Below are positions 23,519 to 36,667 of a stretch of DNA of 64,000 nucleotides, in pieces (positions within the stretch are counted from its first letter, which is position 1; the number at the start of each line of letters is the position of its first letter). This DNA comes from Balaenoptera acutorostrata (taxonomy: Eukaryota; Chordata; Mammalia; Artiodactyla; Balaenopteridae), in contig NC_080073.1 in assembly GCF_949987535.1 (NCBI RefSeq), forward strand, positions 24,176,116-24,240,115, written 5' to 3'. Made by a program: the position numbers and the translations under genes. The notes beneath the pieces are model-generated. The model saw nothing but the letters and a program-made list of their open reading frames with translations, ran no database searches and was not told where the DNA came from.

Positions 23519-25140
23519 ATTAAAAAATAGACAAGAGACACTTCACCAAAGAACATCTAAGGATGGCAAATGAGCACATTCAACATCATTACCATACAGC
23601 CAACTGATTTTCTAGAAAGATGCAAAAGCATATCAATGGAGAAGAGATATTCTTTTCAACAAATGTTTTTGGAACAACTGATCATCCATGTGCAAAAAAC
23701 AAACCTCAACCTAAACCCCACCCTTAAATAAAAATCAAAAAATGGATCGTAGATGTAAATGTCAAAGATAAAACTATAAAACTTTTAGAAGGAAACATGG
23801 GAGAAAACCTTAAGGACTTGGGGTTAGGCAGAGTTCTTAGACACGACACTCTAAGCACAATTCATAAAGGAAAAAGTTGATAAAATGGACTTTGCCAAAA
23901 TTTTAAGGTTTTATAAACAGTACGTTTCAGAGAATGAAAATACAACCTAGAGATTATCAGAAAATAATTATCATGCAAATCACATTAGTGACAAAGGGCT
24001 AGCATCCCAAACATATAAAGAACTTTTGAAATATTAAAGTAAGAAACAACCTGATTAAAAAATAGACAAGAGACACTTCAACAAAGAACATCTAAGGATG
24101 GCAAATAAGCACGTTCAATATCATTACCATTCGGGAAGTGAAAATTAAAACCACTATGGGATATCATTACACACCTATTACAATGGCTAAAATAAAAAAA
24201 TCCTGGGCTTCCCTGGTGGCGCAGTGGTTGAGAATCTGCCTGCCAATGCAGGGGACATGGGTTCGAGCCCTGGTCTGGGAAGATCCCACATGCCGCAGAG
24301 CAACTAGGCCCGTGAGCCACAACTACTGAGCCTGCGCGTCTGGAGCCTGTGCTCCGCAACAAGAGAGGAGGCCGCGATAGTGAGAGGCCCGCGCACCGCG
24401 ATGAAGAGTGGCCCCCGCTTGCCACAACTAGAGAAAGCCCTCGCACAGAAACGAAGACCCAACACAGCCAAAAATAAATTAATTAATTAATTAATTTTAA
24501 AAACTTAAAAAAAAAAAATCCTACCAAAACCAAGTGGTGACAAAGATTTAGAGTATCCATTGCTGGTGGGATTGCAAAATTGTACAGCCAATGTATTATA
24601 GAAAAGAGTTTTGCAGTTTCTTATAAAGTCACCATACACTTACCATATGACCCAGCAATCCCATTCCTGACTATCTACCCTAGAGAAATGGAAATTTATG
24701 TTCACACAAAAACCTGTACATGAATATTTATAACAATTCTCTTCATAATGGCCCCAAACTGAAAAGAATTCAAGTGTCCTTCAATGGGTGAATGTATAGC
24801 AAACTGTGGTATATCCAAACAATGGAATAATTAAAAGAAACACACTATTGTTACACGCAACAACTGGGATGAATCTCAACAGCACTATGACGAGTGATAG
24901 GAACTAGCCTCAGAAGACGTTATATTACATGATTCCATTTAAATGACAGATCCGTTGTTGCCAGGGATTAGAAGTAGGGAAATGAGTATGACTACAAAGG
25001 GATAGCACAAGAGCTTAGGGGATGATGTGAATATTTTGTACCCCGATCATACTGCTGGTTATATTAATCTATACATGTTGTTAAAATGTATAGCTCTGTA
25101 CACTAAAAAGAAGTCAATTTTACAGTATGATAACTTAAAA
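23519..25140 (+). mobile_element. L1 ORF2-3' UTR remnant with an out-of-order duplicated piece and a SINE
   Basis: From 23596 the order follows L1: cagccaactgattttcta, ttcaacaaatgtttttgg, ggactttgccaaaatttt, accatatgacccagcaatcc, then 3' UTR to about 25140. The first 77 bp (23519-23595) instead duplicate a downstream part (24054-24130). A CHR SINE sits at 24205-24511. Confidence 0.85.
24205..24511 (+). mobile_element. CHR SINE, long form
   Basis: The target duplication aaaaaaatcct (24194-24204 and 24512-24522) lies inside the L1. The body is nearly consensus and the tail is an attaattaatta repeat. Confidence 0.94.
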
Positions 25141-25243
25141 AACAAAATAAACAGTAATTACTTTTTGTTCTTGTCTGAGATAAATATAGGAAAATGGGAA
25201 GGAGGAAGAAAAGCAATGTATTTAATTTTTAAAAGCTTTTCTG

Positions 25244-25449
25244 GGATTTCCGTGGTGGTCCAGTGGCTAAGACTCTGCACTCCCAATTCAGGGGGCCTGG
25301 GTTCGACCCCTGGTCAGGGAACTAGATCCCACATGCATGCCGCAACTAAGAGTTCGCATGCTGCAACTAAAGATCCTGCAGGCCTCAACTAAGACCTGGC
25401 ATGGCCAAATAAATAAAAAAATGAATATTTTTTAAAATAATAATAAAAT
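25244..25449 (+). mobile_element. CHR-related SINE, intermediate form
   Basis: The target duplication is aaaagcttttctg (25231-25243 and 25450-25462). The head is ggatttccgtggtggtccag, followed by a body with gcaactaagagttcgc and gcaactaaagatcctgc, unlike the long form. Confidence 0.92.
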
Positions 25450-25739
25450 AAAAGCTTTTCTGCCCAATAAAAGCCTACATGCAGTAATACAGCTAGAATC
25501 CAAATCTTAGTTTCTAAACACCACGCTCCACTAAAATGAATCAAGGGCTCCTTGGAGAAGTGGCTGATTACAGGATTGGGCAGGTAAAGTACAAAGACTG
25601 GGACACCTTGATATACCAATAAGGAAGTTCCCGAAGACTAACAGGGAAATGTGTAAGAACAGTAGGCTTGAAGAGGCTCCCACTGGCCAAATTTGGGGCA
25701 GTTTGAGCATCAAAAAGAGTCATAAATGGAAGTGGATTA

Positions 25740-25875
25740 TGATTATTAAAAAAGAATCCACGACTGTGCTGATGGTTGCACATATCGGTGAATACACTAA
25801 AACCCACTGAATGGCTACTTTAAATCAGTGACTGTATGGTGCATGAATTATATCACAATGAAGCCATTTAAAAAA
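25740..25875 (+). mobile_element. Old L1 3' end fragment
   Basis: The words gatggttgcacatatc and gcatgaattatatcacaatg followed by an A-run match an L1 3' UTR. Confidence 0.6.
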
Positions 25876-25879
25876 AAAG

Positions 25880-26515
25880 AAGAATCCATAAGTATATAGG
25901 GATACTAAAAAAGGGACCTGGGGTGGGGAGACATGGGGTGAGGAGGTGGTAAAGGAAGAAAGCTCTTCTTTACGGAAGAATGACAGCTAATAAATTCAAA
26001 GAAAAAGGACAGTATTAGGAAAATCAGCATTTTGCAACCACCAATGTAATAAACACTTCAGGCAAGAAGCATCCACAGATGTTAAAACTATTGGGTGAAA
26101 GATTATTGGGAAACAGGATAATCACATGGTCTCAGAATATTACCCCATAGATTACTTCTCAAAAACAAAGGAGAAATGAACCTCTGAAGTACAGAAAGCT
26201 AGGGAACACCAACGTAATCAAGTGATTAAACTCAGCTTCACCAAGTATGGGACACTATGTGACCCCTGGTACAATGCCACAAAAGTACCCAGCATCATCC
26301 ACGCAATATCCATGCACACTCACAAAATTTAATATGTAATCTGAATATAATCATAAGGAAATCAGACAATCCAGATTATGGAACTGTTTATAGAACAACT
26401 CTGCCCTGGACTCTGAAAGAATGTCACTGCCATGCAGGGGAGAGAGTGGGGGAGGTTGGGGAAACCTAACAACCAAATGCAATGTGTGATCCTTGACTGG
26501 ATCCTGGAGAGAGGA
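25880..26515. other. Intron without recognised repeats
   Basis: Nothing recognised. Parts near 26380-26515 may be the diverged 5' side of the element that follows. Confidence 0.35.
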
Positions 26516-26860
26516 AAAAAAAAAGTTATAAAGCTTTTATTATTGGGACAATAGGAAAACTAATAAAACTGACCGTATATTAGATAATATGAATATATCA
26601 ATGTTACTTTTCTTGGGAAGGATAATGGTATTGTAGTTATGACAGGAATGACTATTCTTAGGAGACACATGCTGAATATTTAGTGATGAACTATCCTGGG
26701 ATGTGTGTGCTTCCTACTTAAAATGTTTCAGGAAAAAATACTGTAGCGAGAAAGACGGACAAAGCAGATGGGGCAAAATGTTAGTCAGTGAATTGTGGGA
26801 AAAGAATATATGTTTTAACTTGTCTCTAAGTGGAAATTTTTCAAAATAAAATGTTGGAGA
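26516..26860 (+). mobile_element. Old LINE (L1M-like) 3' end
   Basis: The words attattgggacaataggaa, tattagataatatgaatata, ttcttaggagacacatgctg and tttttcaaaataaaatg follow an old mammalian L1 3' end. Its A tail hosts the next SINE. Confidence 0.6.
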
Positions 26861-27175
26861 GGGCTTCCCTGGTGGTGCAGTGGTTGGGAATCTGCCTGCC
26901 AATGCAGGGGACATGGGTTCGAGCCCTGGTCTGGGAAGATCCACATGCCACGGAGCAACTGGGCCCGTGAGCCACAATTGCTGAGCCTGCGCGTCTGGAG
27001 CCTGTGCTCCACAACAGGAGAGGCCGCGATGGTGAGAGGCCCGCGCACCGCGATGAAGAGTGGTCCCCGCTTGCCACAACTAGAGACAGCCCTCGCACAG
27101 AAACAAAGACCCAACACAGCCAAAAATAAAAATAAATTAATTAATTAAAATAAATAAATAAACAAATTTTAAAAA
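26861..27175 (+). mobile_element. CHR SINE, long form
   Basis: The target duplication is aaatgttggaga (26849-26860 and 27176-27187). The tail is composed of attaattaa and aataaataaa repeats. Confidence 0.93.
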
Positions 27176-27189
27176 AAATGTTGGAGAGA

Positions 27190-29400
27190 GAGAAGAAAAG
27201 AAAAAGATGATACTATGCATTTTAAAGCCTACTTACTCACATTTCCAACAGAGAAAAGGAAATACATACACTGATATGAAAAGAGCGTAAGAGTTCAGTC
27301 AAAGAATTCAGAGCCCAACTCTGCCCTCTGCTAACTGTATTATTTTATGTAGATCAAGTTACTTACACCACTGAATGTCATTTTCTCATTGGTATTGAAT
27401 AGGCAACTGTCTGTTAGTTCACAACACGGTTTACGAGATAGACGAACACTACAGATTGGCTGGGAATCATGACTAGATACGTAGGGGGTACGCACTTTTC
27501 AAGCATTCAGTTGACATTTATGATTCTTTGTAGGATTACTGTAAAGATTAAATGAAAAAACATATGAAAAGTACCTAGTCTGGTAAAGTGGTAGACTCTG
27601 GATAAATTCAATCTACTTCCTCCTTCAAATACAGAAAAATAAAGTGACAAGAAATTACTGAGAGGTTACTATGTACCAGACCCTTTGGTGCCTTCACTTA
27701 ATCAAAACTAGTCCAAAACTTAATGATTCAAATGTGTTATCTACACAATTTTTTCAGACTGTTATTAAACATCCATAAGGAAGAAGAAAGAACCTTTGTA
27801 AACAGTTGCGTGAACCAGCAGATAAATCAGCAGAGAGTGTAACTTTCACAAGATCTTGGTTGCTCCACGTAGGACATATCACTGTCTCCTCTAAACACAG
27901 ATATTATTGATATCTGCTCCCAGGCAAAAGGCATACTTAAAAGACATACTTAATTTACCCTCTGAAGAAAAGAAACTTCATCCCAAAGTGATTTTTAACT
28001 TGGTCATCACTCTATTTCCCAAAACAGAAGTATGGAATAATTTACAGATAAACAACAAGTAAAACTCATCACATGTATATCAAGATATAGGGGAACTTTA
28101 TTAGAAAACTTGGTATCAGTTTATAAGCTTCCTACATACAAATTTCATCACTTATTTCCCAAATATAGTTAGGATACACACTAAACTGATAAGATCAGCA
28201 TGCTTCTCTAAGAATCATAACTTATTAACATAATTCCCTCCTCTTTAAAAAAAAATCAATGAAACACAGTTGAGGCCAAAGAATTGTTATGAATGGTTAT
28301 CATTAAGTGTTGTTAGTAAGAAATTTTTTAAGTTATATTAGGAACTAGAGAAAGCTAATTACTTGACCAAAAAAATCAGGATAAAATAAAGGCCTTCAAA
28401 CAAAGGAGCTATATCCTTATATTTATTATGCCTTCCAATATTTTCATTAGATTAGGACAGTAAGGAACCAGAAGTGTAAGACTGTCAGAAGCAGAGCGGT
28501 GGTCCAACCCAGGCAGTCTGGCTGCCAAGCCCGTGGTCTGAACCAATGTGCTCTGACACCTCCAGGCAACAGCAAATCCAGCCCAGGAAAGCAGTGAGAA
28601 GTCCAGACACAGTGAATGGTCACGATGGATTAGAAGTGGAAGACGGAAGATTCCAAGATCCCCAACGGAGAAAAAAACAACAACAAAAAACCCACAGAAC
28701 TACAAAAAACCATGATTTTGAGGCTGTCACACTAAATATGTGAAAAAGGCAAATAATGTACCCCCAAAAGGCAATTATAAACTCCAAAGGGAAAAAACAT
28801 AAGAAAGTTCATGCCCCAAGTGTTCAGCAAATTAAAATATGGGACAAATTTTAGCAAGTGATGGAATGCAAGAAGAGAGTCTATTTGATTCCCATGTTGG
28901 AAACATCTCCTTCAGGGTAACACAGGAAGATGCGTTACCAACACAAAAGGAAGAATAATCCAGCACACTACATGGCCTAGTGATCATGCATGAAGTCTCA
29001 AATAATACACACACTAGTTCACTGGTGTTCAACTTTTAGAATCAACCCAGAAACGTCACGAAAGAAGTGACTGTGGGTGAAGGGCAGGATGAAACTGTCA
29101 GCCATCTTCATAATCTAGGATCAAAGTGCAGGTGAGAAAAAGTCAATCCAGAAAGTGGTACTTGAAGGTGAAAGAGGATATGGTGGCAAAAAGGAAGTAA
29201 GAGCCTCATCTTATAAAAAGAAAGAAGATGCTGGAAGTTTGTGGGATAAGAAATAAGGACTCAAATATATAACTTCATGTTTCTAAAATAACCAGAGGAA
29301 TGAAACTTGTGTAACCGAAAAAGGTTGGGGAGGAGCATAATGCCGGCTCAATCACATCCTCCACTCCAAAGGCTCAGGAGGGTGTATCTAAACTGACAAA
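27190..29400. other. Unique AT-rich intron
   Basis: No repeat family recognised. A short plus-strand frame at 28546-28743 has no resemblance to a known protein. Confidence 0.45.
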
Positions 29401-29600
29401 TGAAGAAACAGATGTATAAACATATTATTCAGAAATATGGATGTAATAAGAAGAACTAAACATGGAAACAGCTAGAAGAGGTTACCTCTGGAGAGTGGGA
29501 CTAGAACGAAGAGGGACAGGGCAGGAGACTTGCTTTTCAAGGTAAAATCTTATTTCTCTATTATGTGAATTGCTACCAATTATTACTTTGATAAAAAAAT
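29400..29600 (+). mobile_element. Possible old LINE 3' end
   Basis: The words agaggttacctctggagagt and ttctctattatgtgaattgc resemble old L1 3' tails. The following A-run hosts a SINE. The assignment is weak. Confidence 0.4.
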
Positions 29601-29604
29601 TTTA

Positions 29605-29927
29605 GGGACTTCCCTGGTGGCGCAGTGGTTGAGAATCCGCCTGCCAATGCAGGGGACACGGGTTCGAGCCCTGGTCTGGGAGGATCCCACATGCTGAGGA
29701 GCAACTAAGCCCATGTGCCACAACTACTGAGCCTGAGCTCTAGAGCCCGCAAGCCACAACTACTGAAGCCTGCCCGCCTAGAGCCCGTGCTCCACAACAA
29801 CATAAGCCACCGCAATGAGAAGCCTGAGCACTGCAACGAAGAGTAGCCCCCGCTCACCACAACTAGAGAAAGCCTGCACAGCAATGAAGACCCAATGCAG
29901 GCAAAAATAAAAATAAATTTATTTTTT
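29605..29927 (+). mobile_element. CHR SINE, long form, older subtype
   Basis: It contains the doubled gccacaactactgag segment and gctctagagccc. The target duplication is aaaaaaatttta (about 29593-29604 and 29928-29939). Confidence 0.9.
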
Positions 29928-30050
29928 AAAAAAATTTTAATTAAGTTGTAAGTTTAAATTGTCATTATTTTAGAAAATCGTTTTAAAAATAAAGTATTTC
30001 ATACAATGTCCAAATCTGGCATTCTTTTTTTTTTCCAGCTCTTTATTTTT

Positions 30051-30184
30051 ATTTATTATTATTATTATTTCTGGCCACGCCGCGCGATTTGCAGGATCTT
30101 AGCTTAGTTCCCTGACCAGGGATTGAACCCGGGCCCCCCGCAGTGGAAGTGCGAAGTCCTAACCACTGGACCACCAGGGAATTC
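30051..30184 (-). mobile_element. CHR-type SINE, short form
   Basis: Reverse-strand copy ending ccaccagggaattc. The target duplication ccagctctttattttt / ccagctttttattttt (30035-30050, 30185-30200) has one mismatch. Confidence 0.9.
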
Positions 30185-30200
30185 CCAGCTTTTTATTTTT

Positions 30201-30690
30201 AAAAATAAGTTATCCACTTTCTTAAAAGTTACTCAAACAATACAGGGAGTTCACATATACCCTACACCTAGCTTCCCTAATGTTAAGAACTTAACCAGAG
30301 TATGATTATCAAAACCAACTATTAGCATTGCTGCAATACTAACATCTAAATTATAGACCTTATTTGAATTTCCCCAGTTTTTCCCCCTAATATTCTTTTT
30401 CTCTTCCCAGGATCCCTCACTGCATTTGCTTGTTGTGTCTCCTTAGTCTACTCCTAGGTGTGACAATTCTTTTTTGTGACCTTGACAATTTTTGTACAAT
30501 GTCCCTCAATTTGGGTATGTCAGATGTTTTATCATGATCAGAGATTATGTATTTTTTTGGCAAGAAAAACAAAGAAGTGATATTGTGCATCATATTGGGG
30601 GTGTATGATGTCAATATATCTTATTACTGGTGATACTACCCTTCATCACTTGAATAAAGTAGTGTCTGCCAGTTCTTCCAAATGTGAAAT
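30201..30690 (-). mobile_element. Old L1 (L1M-type) fragment, antisense
   Basis: The words tgtctccttagtctactcc, tgtccctcaatttgggtatg and tcagatgttttatcatgatc are landmarks of an old L1 non-coding end in reverse orientation. Confidence 0.65.
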
Positions 30691-33044
30691 TACAGTTGTA
30701 ATTGAAAAATAGCTTTAAAAAAATAGCTTGAGGGAAATACTTTAAGACTGTGATATTCATTTTTGGTACGTTAAATATGCCTATTGGTTCTTGTATTTGA
30801 GAGATGCATAATGAAGTACGTATGGATTAAATAAAATAATATTATTCAGGAACCTTGGATTGGAAAGTACTATTTATTAAGCTTTGTTTTTTTTATTTTT
30901 TAATTCGAACCACTTTTAAAAAGTGCCAAGCAATCAACTCAAGAGCTTCGAGGTTCAGGCACACTGAAGTTTCCGCCACCAACATTTAAAACACAGACAG
31001 TGTGTGCCCTCTAGTGTACCATTTCTATAAGGCAACCTTTGCATCAACAAATTCAGTAACAGAAAGCAGTGTTTTCACAAAGGAAAAGAAATACCCTCTC
31101 ATCAATTTCTGCTTCTCCACTAGTCAACAAATTATCTGTTGATTATTTGGCTAAGTACCAAAACCATTTCAATGCCAAAGATCATCAACTCTTTCCCATC
31201 TATTGGGTTATTTCTCAGAACATATGCGAAAGCTCAGGAACCAAAGAGGACAGAAGGCTAAAATCAGTCAAAGCATTTTTAAGCAAACTTCACAAAGGCT
31301 AGAGGAAAGAAGATGTTGAAATCAATATCACTGCCTAATCCAGAAGCACAGTTAGTTCACTGTGTGCTGCCTATATAGATGGTTCCATTTCTATCATTTA
31401 GAATCCTCTAACACTCAGAAATTGTGCTCCACTTCAAGTTAACAGATGGGGTCCAAGTCTCACAGATATACTACCACTTTGTTTTCACACAATTTACTGA
31501 AAAACTCTGAGCACAATGAACAGTGAATTTATCTGCAAAACATGAGCAGGAAGCAAAGGGTAACCAGAAACACAGGCTTTAGAATCACATAGGCTGAGCC
31601 TCTGCTTCCAGACCTGCCATATACTACATATACTAACTAGCTTGCTTTTCCAAGCTCAGGCTACTGATCAATTTTAAAACAAACAAACAAAAAGGTTAAT
31701 ATCTTACAGTTTTATCTGAAGATTAGAAAAATGCAAGTAAAGTATTATACATGATCAGAATTCAAACTGTAACTGTTATCATTATATAACCCCAGGGTAA
31801 TCTGCTACCAGATAGTAAAACCCATTTTCAACAGCTCTTTTAAATGACTCCCTGCAACCACAATCCTTTATTCATACATAAACATTCTAGATTTTACCTT
31901 CACATTTGGTTTTCTTAATACATATAGTTTCTTTCTTAATACCTCTTATAGGATGGTGTTTGCTCAGACGATAAGATAGTACACAATCCTAAGACTCTCA
32001 AGAGTGATTTTTACCCAGTGTTCATAGGACATAGCTTGCATGTAACTGATAAAAGATTTTCTTCATGAATAAGTTGTTTACTATTTTCATATGTCATTTC
32101 AAAAAGTGTTTTACATATATAAAATATTCATAGGAGCAATCCCTAACAAGAAATGACAAAATTAAAATAAGGGCTATTTGTGGAAGGCACAAGAATACCA
32201 GGAAATATGATAAGAAGAGACAAGGAGAAAATTAAGCTCACTGGAAGTGCAGAAAGTTGAGATGGCAGAAAACCACTAACTTGCCTGGGAATTAAGTGAG
32301 GACTGACTCCATAATTCTTGCCAAATGCATCTTAGGCCCGAGCATCTGTTGGAGATTTTAAATATCTAAGTACTTACAACTAGTCTACTTCTGAAAAGTG
32401 TGATTAAGTCCTTGGTTTGTTCATTAAATATTTTCTGAGTGTGCTGTATGTCAAGGAATCTTCTAGGTGTTGGATTAATAGAAGGGAACAAAACAGGCAA
32501 GAAGCACTTGCCCTCAAAGTGTGTATATTCTATCAGAGGAACGCAGGAAATAAATTTATAAACAAAAAGTGAAGATAATTTCAGATAATAGTACTTGCTA
32601 GGGTACCAAGTGAGCGATCGGGGTTTTGGCAGGTGTATGTTAGCTAGAGTGGTCAAAGTAGGCCCCTCAGAGAAGGGACATGTGAACTAACACCTGAATG
32701 ATAAGAACAAATCATGCAAACATTTGGGATAAAAGGCACTTAAAAGCCATTGTTCTCCATGAATATCTCTATCTCCTTTTGTTTATGTCCTCTGATTAAC
32801 TTTTCTTTTAATGTCATAGAGACTTCTAGTTGCTGAGAACTTATTTTCCCCAAACTCCTGGCACTAATGTCTACTTAAAGTTTCAAAAATGAGAAAGATA
32901 TAAATATGGACTATGAATTTTAAACATATATTTTCCTCTCCCGAAAAATTTGTCTGCATATAAAATGCAAACTATATACCTCACCATGGGGGCTAATATC
33001 ACGGGCTCTCAAGTCCTCAGCTTCCTCCCTTTACTGGATGTAAT
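30691..33044. other. Unique AT-rich intron
   Basis: No family recognised with confidence. 32360-32560 (attttctgagtgtgctgtat, gggaacaaaacaggcaag) could be an old MIR or L2 piece. Confidence 0.4.
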
Positions 33045-33056
33045 AAGACTCTGGAC

Positions 33057-33314
33057 GAGGGACTTCCCTGGTGGTCCAGTGGTTAAGAATCCGCCTTGCA
33101 ACGCAGGGGACGCCAGTTCAACCCCTGATCAGGAAACTACGATCCCACATGCCGCAGGACAACTAAGCCCACGCGCCACAACTAGAGGAAAGCCCGCACA
33201 CCCCGCAATGAAAGATCCCACGTGCTGCAACCAAGACCTGATGCAGCCAATTAATTAATTAATTAATTGGCAGTGTATAAATGGAGAAATCGTTAAAAAA
33301 AAAAAAAAGAAAAA
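33057..33314 (+). mobile_element. CHR-related SINE with extra 3' segment
   Basis: The target duplication is aagactctggac (33045-33056 and 33315-33326). After the attaattaatta tail come 26 bp of unrelated sequence (33269-33294) and then a second A-run, all inside the duplication. Confidence 0.92.
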
Positions 33315-33326
33315 AAGACTCTGGAC

Positions 33327-35690
33327 AAACCACAGCCTTACTAAGCCTCAGTTTCCACAAAGCAGGGATCATGTTTTGGGTTATGTGAAATAATGCATGC
33401 TAAGAACTTAGCACAGTGACTGAAACATTGTAAATATTTGGTAAGCATTAGCTATTATTTCAATTGTGATTTACATATTTTTTTAAGGAAAGTGTCTACA
33501 TATAGTATATCAATACAGGTATTCTGAGATCTTTAAAATCAAAACAGTATAAAAAAGTAAGTAACTTTGAAATAAATTCCATTTTCAGAATAATGATTAC
33601 AAAGAGACTGACAAATGATTTTTAAAGAAGAGCTTCCACACTGTTCCCACAAGGGCAAAGGTGGCGGGAAAAGAATAAGAACAGACATCAAAATTTACAG
33701 AGTAGAATTAAATGTCCAAATAATTGTAGTCTAGACAAGTGCTCTGGATATGAACAACAGGGTCCCCAACTATGGTGCTTAAGGCAGAGGTGTAGGAAAT
33801 GGTTTCCTTTCGGAAGGAACTGAGGTTGAACTAGAAGGACTTGAACAGATAAAACACAGCAGACACTGTAGGGTGGTGACTCAGTAACTGCAGTCCCAAG
33901 TCCCTCTCTGCCAGCCTTTACCTACCACACTGAAAAGCTGCATACATATTCAACTTCTCAAGCCCCATGCAACTCAGGAGAGCTTTAGACACCTGGCCCA
34001 AGAAAGCTTTGTTTTCCAAGTAAACAGACTGACAGATAATGCCTCCTGCCTTTCCCACTTCTTCATACTTGGAAAGGGGCCATGATGCCAAAAAGTACAG
34101 CAGCCATTTTGTAACCATGAGTAATTTAGCCAGAGTATTAAGGTTCCCCAAGCAGAATGAAAGGGCCTGCATCTTCACACCCTCATTTAACCAGTACACC
34201 AGCCTTAGAGGGACCATCTCCAGATTTCCTGTTATAGAGTGAGGAAAAAAAAAAAAAATTCTAATACTAGACTGTATTTAGTTCAGCCACTGTAGTCAGA
34301 TTTTGTTATTTACAGCCCATCTGCCATCTAAATTAACACACAAATATGAAGGGACAGGATATTTCACATGAGATGAAAAACACAAAGGAACATCCTAGAC
34401 AAAGCTACTTTAACATCATGGTGTATGATGTTAACATCTAAAAAGAATTAAAAGACAGTTTCCACCTTTATCCAACAGCTTTCCTATACGTTTACACTGA
34501 AGATTCATGCTATTGATTTACTTCTCAGTAAACCCTACACACAGGAACTGGTATCTCTTCCAGACAACATAGCCAACACGCAACAATGGAAATATGTAGC
34601 CTTTTCAAAACTGTACAGTGCAAAATGAAATCTGTCCAAAGAATGAGAAAAGTAAATAGCAGCTGGTTTTATGTAAACAAAACATGAGAAAATATGCACT
34701 AAACGGCTAAAGCAATTTTTCCACATTAAGATAATTTTACTAAATTTTTCTTTCTAAAAATGTTTGTTTATTTAAGAGATGATGAAAAACTGTAGGCTAA
34801 AATCCATATTTGAGGAGTAATAATTTTATGTTCTTTGGATTAAAGAATGAAGTATTGTGCATTCCTCACAGACCATCTCTACAGTAAAGTTATAATAAAG
34901 TAAATGCGATTAGCTGACATTTTATAAACCGCTTGTGATTAAAGGCAATATTTCATTTTCATTTGTTTAATATTCCCATTAATAAGAATGTCTTATAACA
35001 CATTTACTGAAAGCCTGAACAATAAAACAATGGACAAATTCCAAGAGCAAACAGATTTTTTTCTTTTCCCATGAAGCTAACATTATGGAATTTTAACAGA
35101 TGTTCTATTTGGTCATAGTTAATAAAATGAATTATGTAGGATTAAAACAAGGTTCAATATGTTTGCATTGGACTTTAACTGAAAAATGATTTCACATTAA
35201 AAGTTTGGAAAGATTTACAACCTTTTTTTCCCTTTAGAGTGAATTACTAAGATATATGGAAAAAAAAGGGAATTAATTACTTTTCTAATGAAATCAGGCT
35301 TACAAAAACTATTTTTTCCAGGTTTAAGAAGATGGAAATCTCAGAAAAGGGTACACTCTTTGGTACTTCGTCACCTATCTAATGCGAATACCTTACAATG
35401 TAGCGTGTCAGAGGGCTGACCCCCACCCAGCATAACTCCAAACCCCGTAGAGCTCCCCCTGAACTTTGAAACGGTCACAGTGTCTAACAGCATCTGAACG
35501 AAAGACAATCAAACTTAAAGGAATGAAAAAAGCAACGAATATTTACTGAGCGCTGAGCTTGTGGAAGATGTTACTGCAGAGCCTGTGCATACTACAAAGA
35601 GGTCAAAACCCAATTACTGTCTTCAAGGGTAACACATACTGTCTGGGAAGAGCAGATGTAATTACACATAGACAGACAAAACTGAAATGA
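33327..35690. other. Unique intron
   Basis: No repeat family recognised. Two overlapping antiparallel frames of 99 and 67 codons at 33918-34242 are not supported by splice sites or family resemblance. Confidence 0.45.
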
Positions 35691-35697
35691 AAAGACA

Positions 35698-36030
35698 GGG
35701 GCTTCCCTAGTGGCGCAGTGGTTAAGAATGCACCTGCCAATGCAAGGGGACACTGGTTCGAGCCCTGGTCCAGGAAGATCCCACATGCCGCGGGGCAACT
35801 AAGCCCGTGCGCCACAACTACTGAGCCTGAGCTCTAGAGCCCACGAGCCACGATTACCGAGCCCGCGCGCCTAGAGCCCGTGCTCTGCAACCAGAAAAGC
35901 CACTGCTATGAGAAGCCCACGCACCGCAACAAAGAGTAGCTCCCGCCCCCGGCAACTAGAGATAGCCCGCATGCAGCAACGAAGACCCAACACAGCCAAA
36001 GTTAATTAATTAATTAATTTTTAAAAATGT
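35698..36030 (+). mobile_element. CHR SINE, long form, older subtype
   Basis: Head gggcttccctagtggcgcag and a gctctagagccc-type centre. The flanks share only aaagaca (35691-35697 / 36031-36037), so the duplication is short or eroded. Confidence 0.9.
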
Positions 36031-36299
36031 AAAGACAAACCAAAAAAGAAAGGAAGAGATAATGCCAAGGAAACAATTTCATACAAAGACACACAAAGAT
36101 ACAGAGCATTGATACAAGCAGGAAAATTCTCATCAGAGAACACTTCTTTTTCTCTTCCATCATGAAAGCAGAAACTAGTACACAGGCTTAAGAATGGTAA
36201 ATAAGTAATAATTCTAACTACAGTTGCATGAAAATATTTTCAACAGAAAACATTCAAGTATTGCAATCTTAAAAAGAAAGCCTTCCTCTAAGTGGGTAA

Positions 36300-36303
<4 letters not shown>

Positions 36304-36336
<33 letters not shown>

Positions 36337-36656
36337 GATTTTCTTTTTAATTAATTAATTTATTTATTTTTGTCTGTATTGGGTCTTCGGTTCGTGCGAG
36401 GGCTTTCTCCAGTTGCGGCAAGCGGGGGCCACTCTTCATCGCGGTGCGGGGACCGCTCTTCATCGCGGTGCGCGGGCCTTTCTCCATCGCGGCCCCTCCC
36501 GTTGCGGGGCACAGGCTCCAGACGCGCAGGCTCAGCAATTGTGGCTCACGGGCCCAGCCGCTCCGCGGCATGTGGGATCTTCCCAGACCAGGGCTCGAAC
36601 CCGTGTCCCCTGCATTAGCAGGCAGATTCTCAACCACTGCGCCACCAGGGAAGCCC
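36304..36656 (-). mobile_element. CHR SINE, long form, with two 24-bp internal units
   Basis: The target duplication is tgggtaatctt (36293-36303 and 36657-36667). Units lie at 36426-36449 and 36450-36473. The left end is a run of about 32 T. It shares the gttcg tail variant with the copies at 15.6 and 21.7 kb but lacks their gtagctata tag. Confidence 0.94.
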
Positions 36657-36667
36657 TGGGTAATCTT

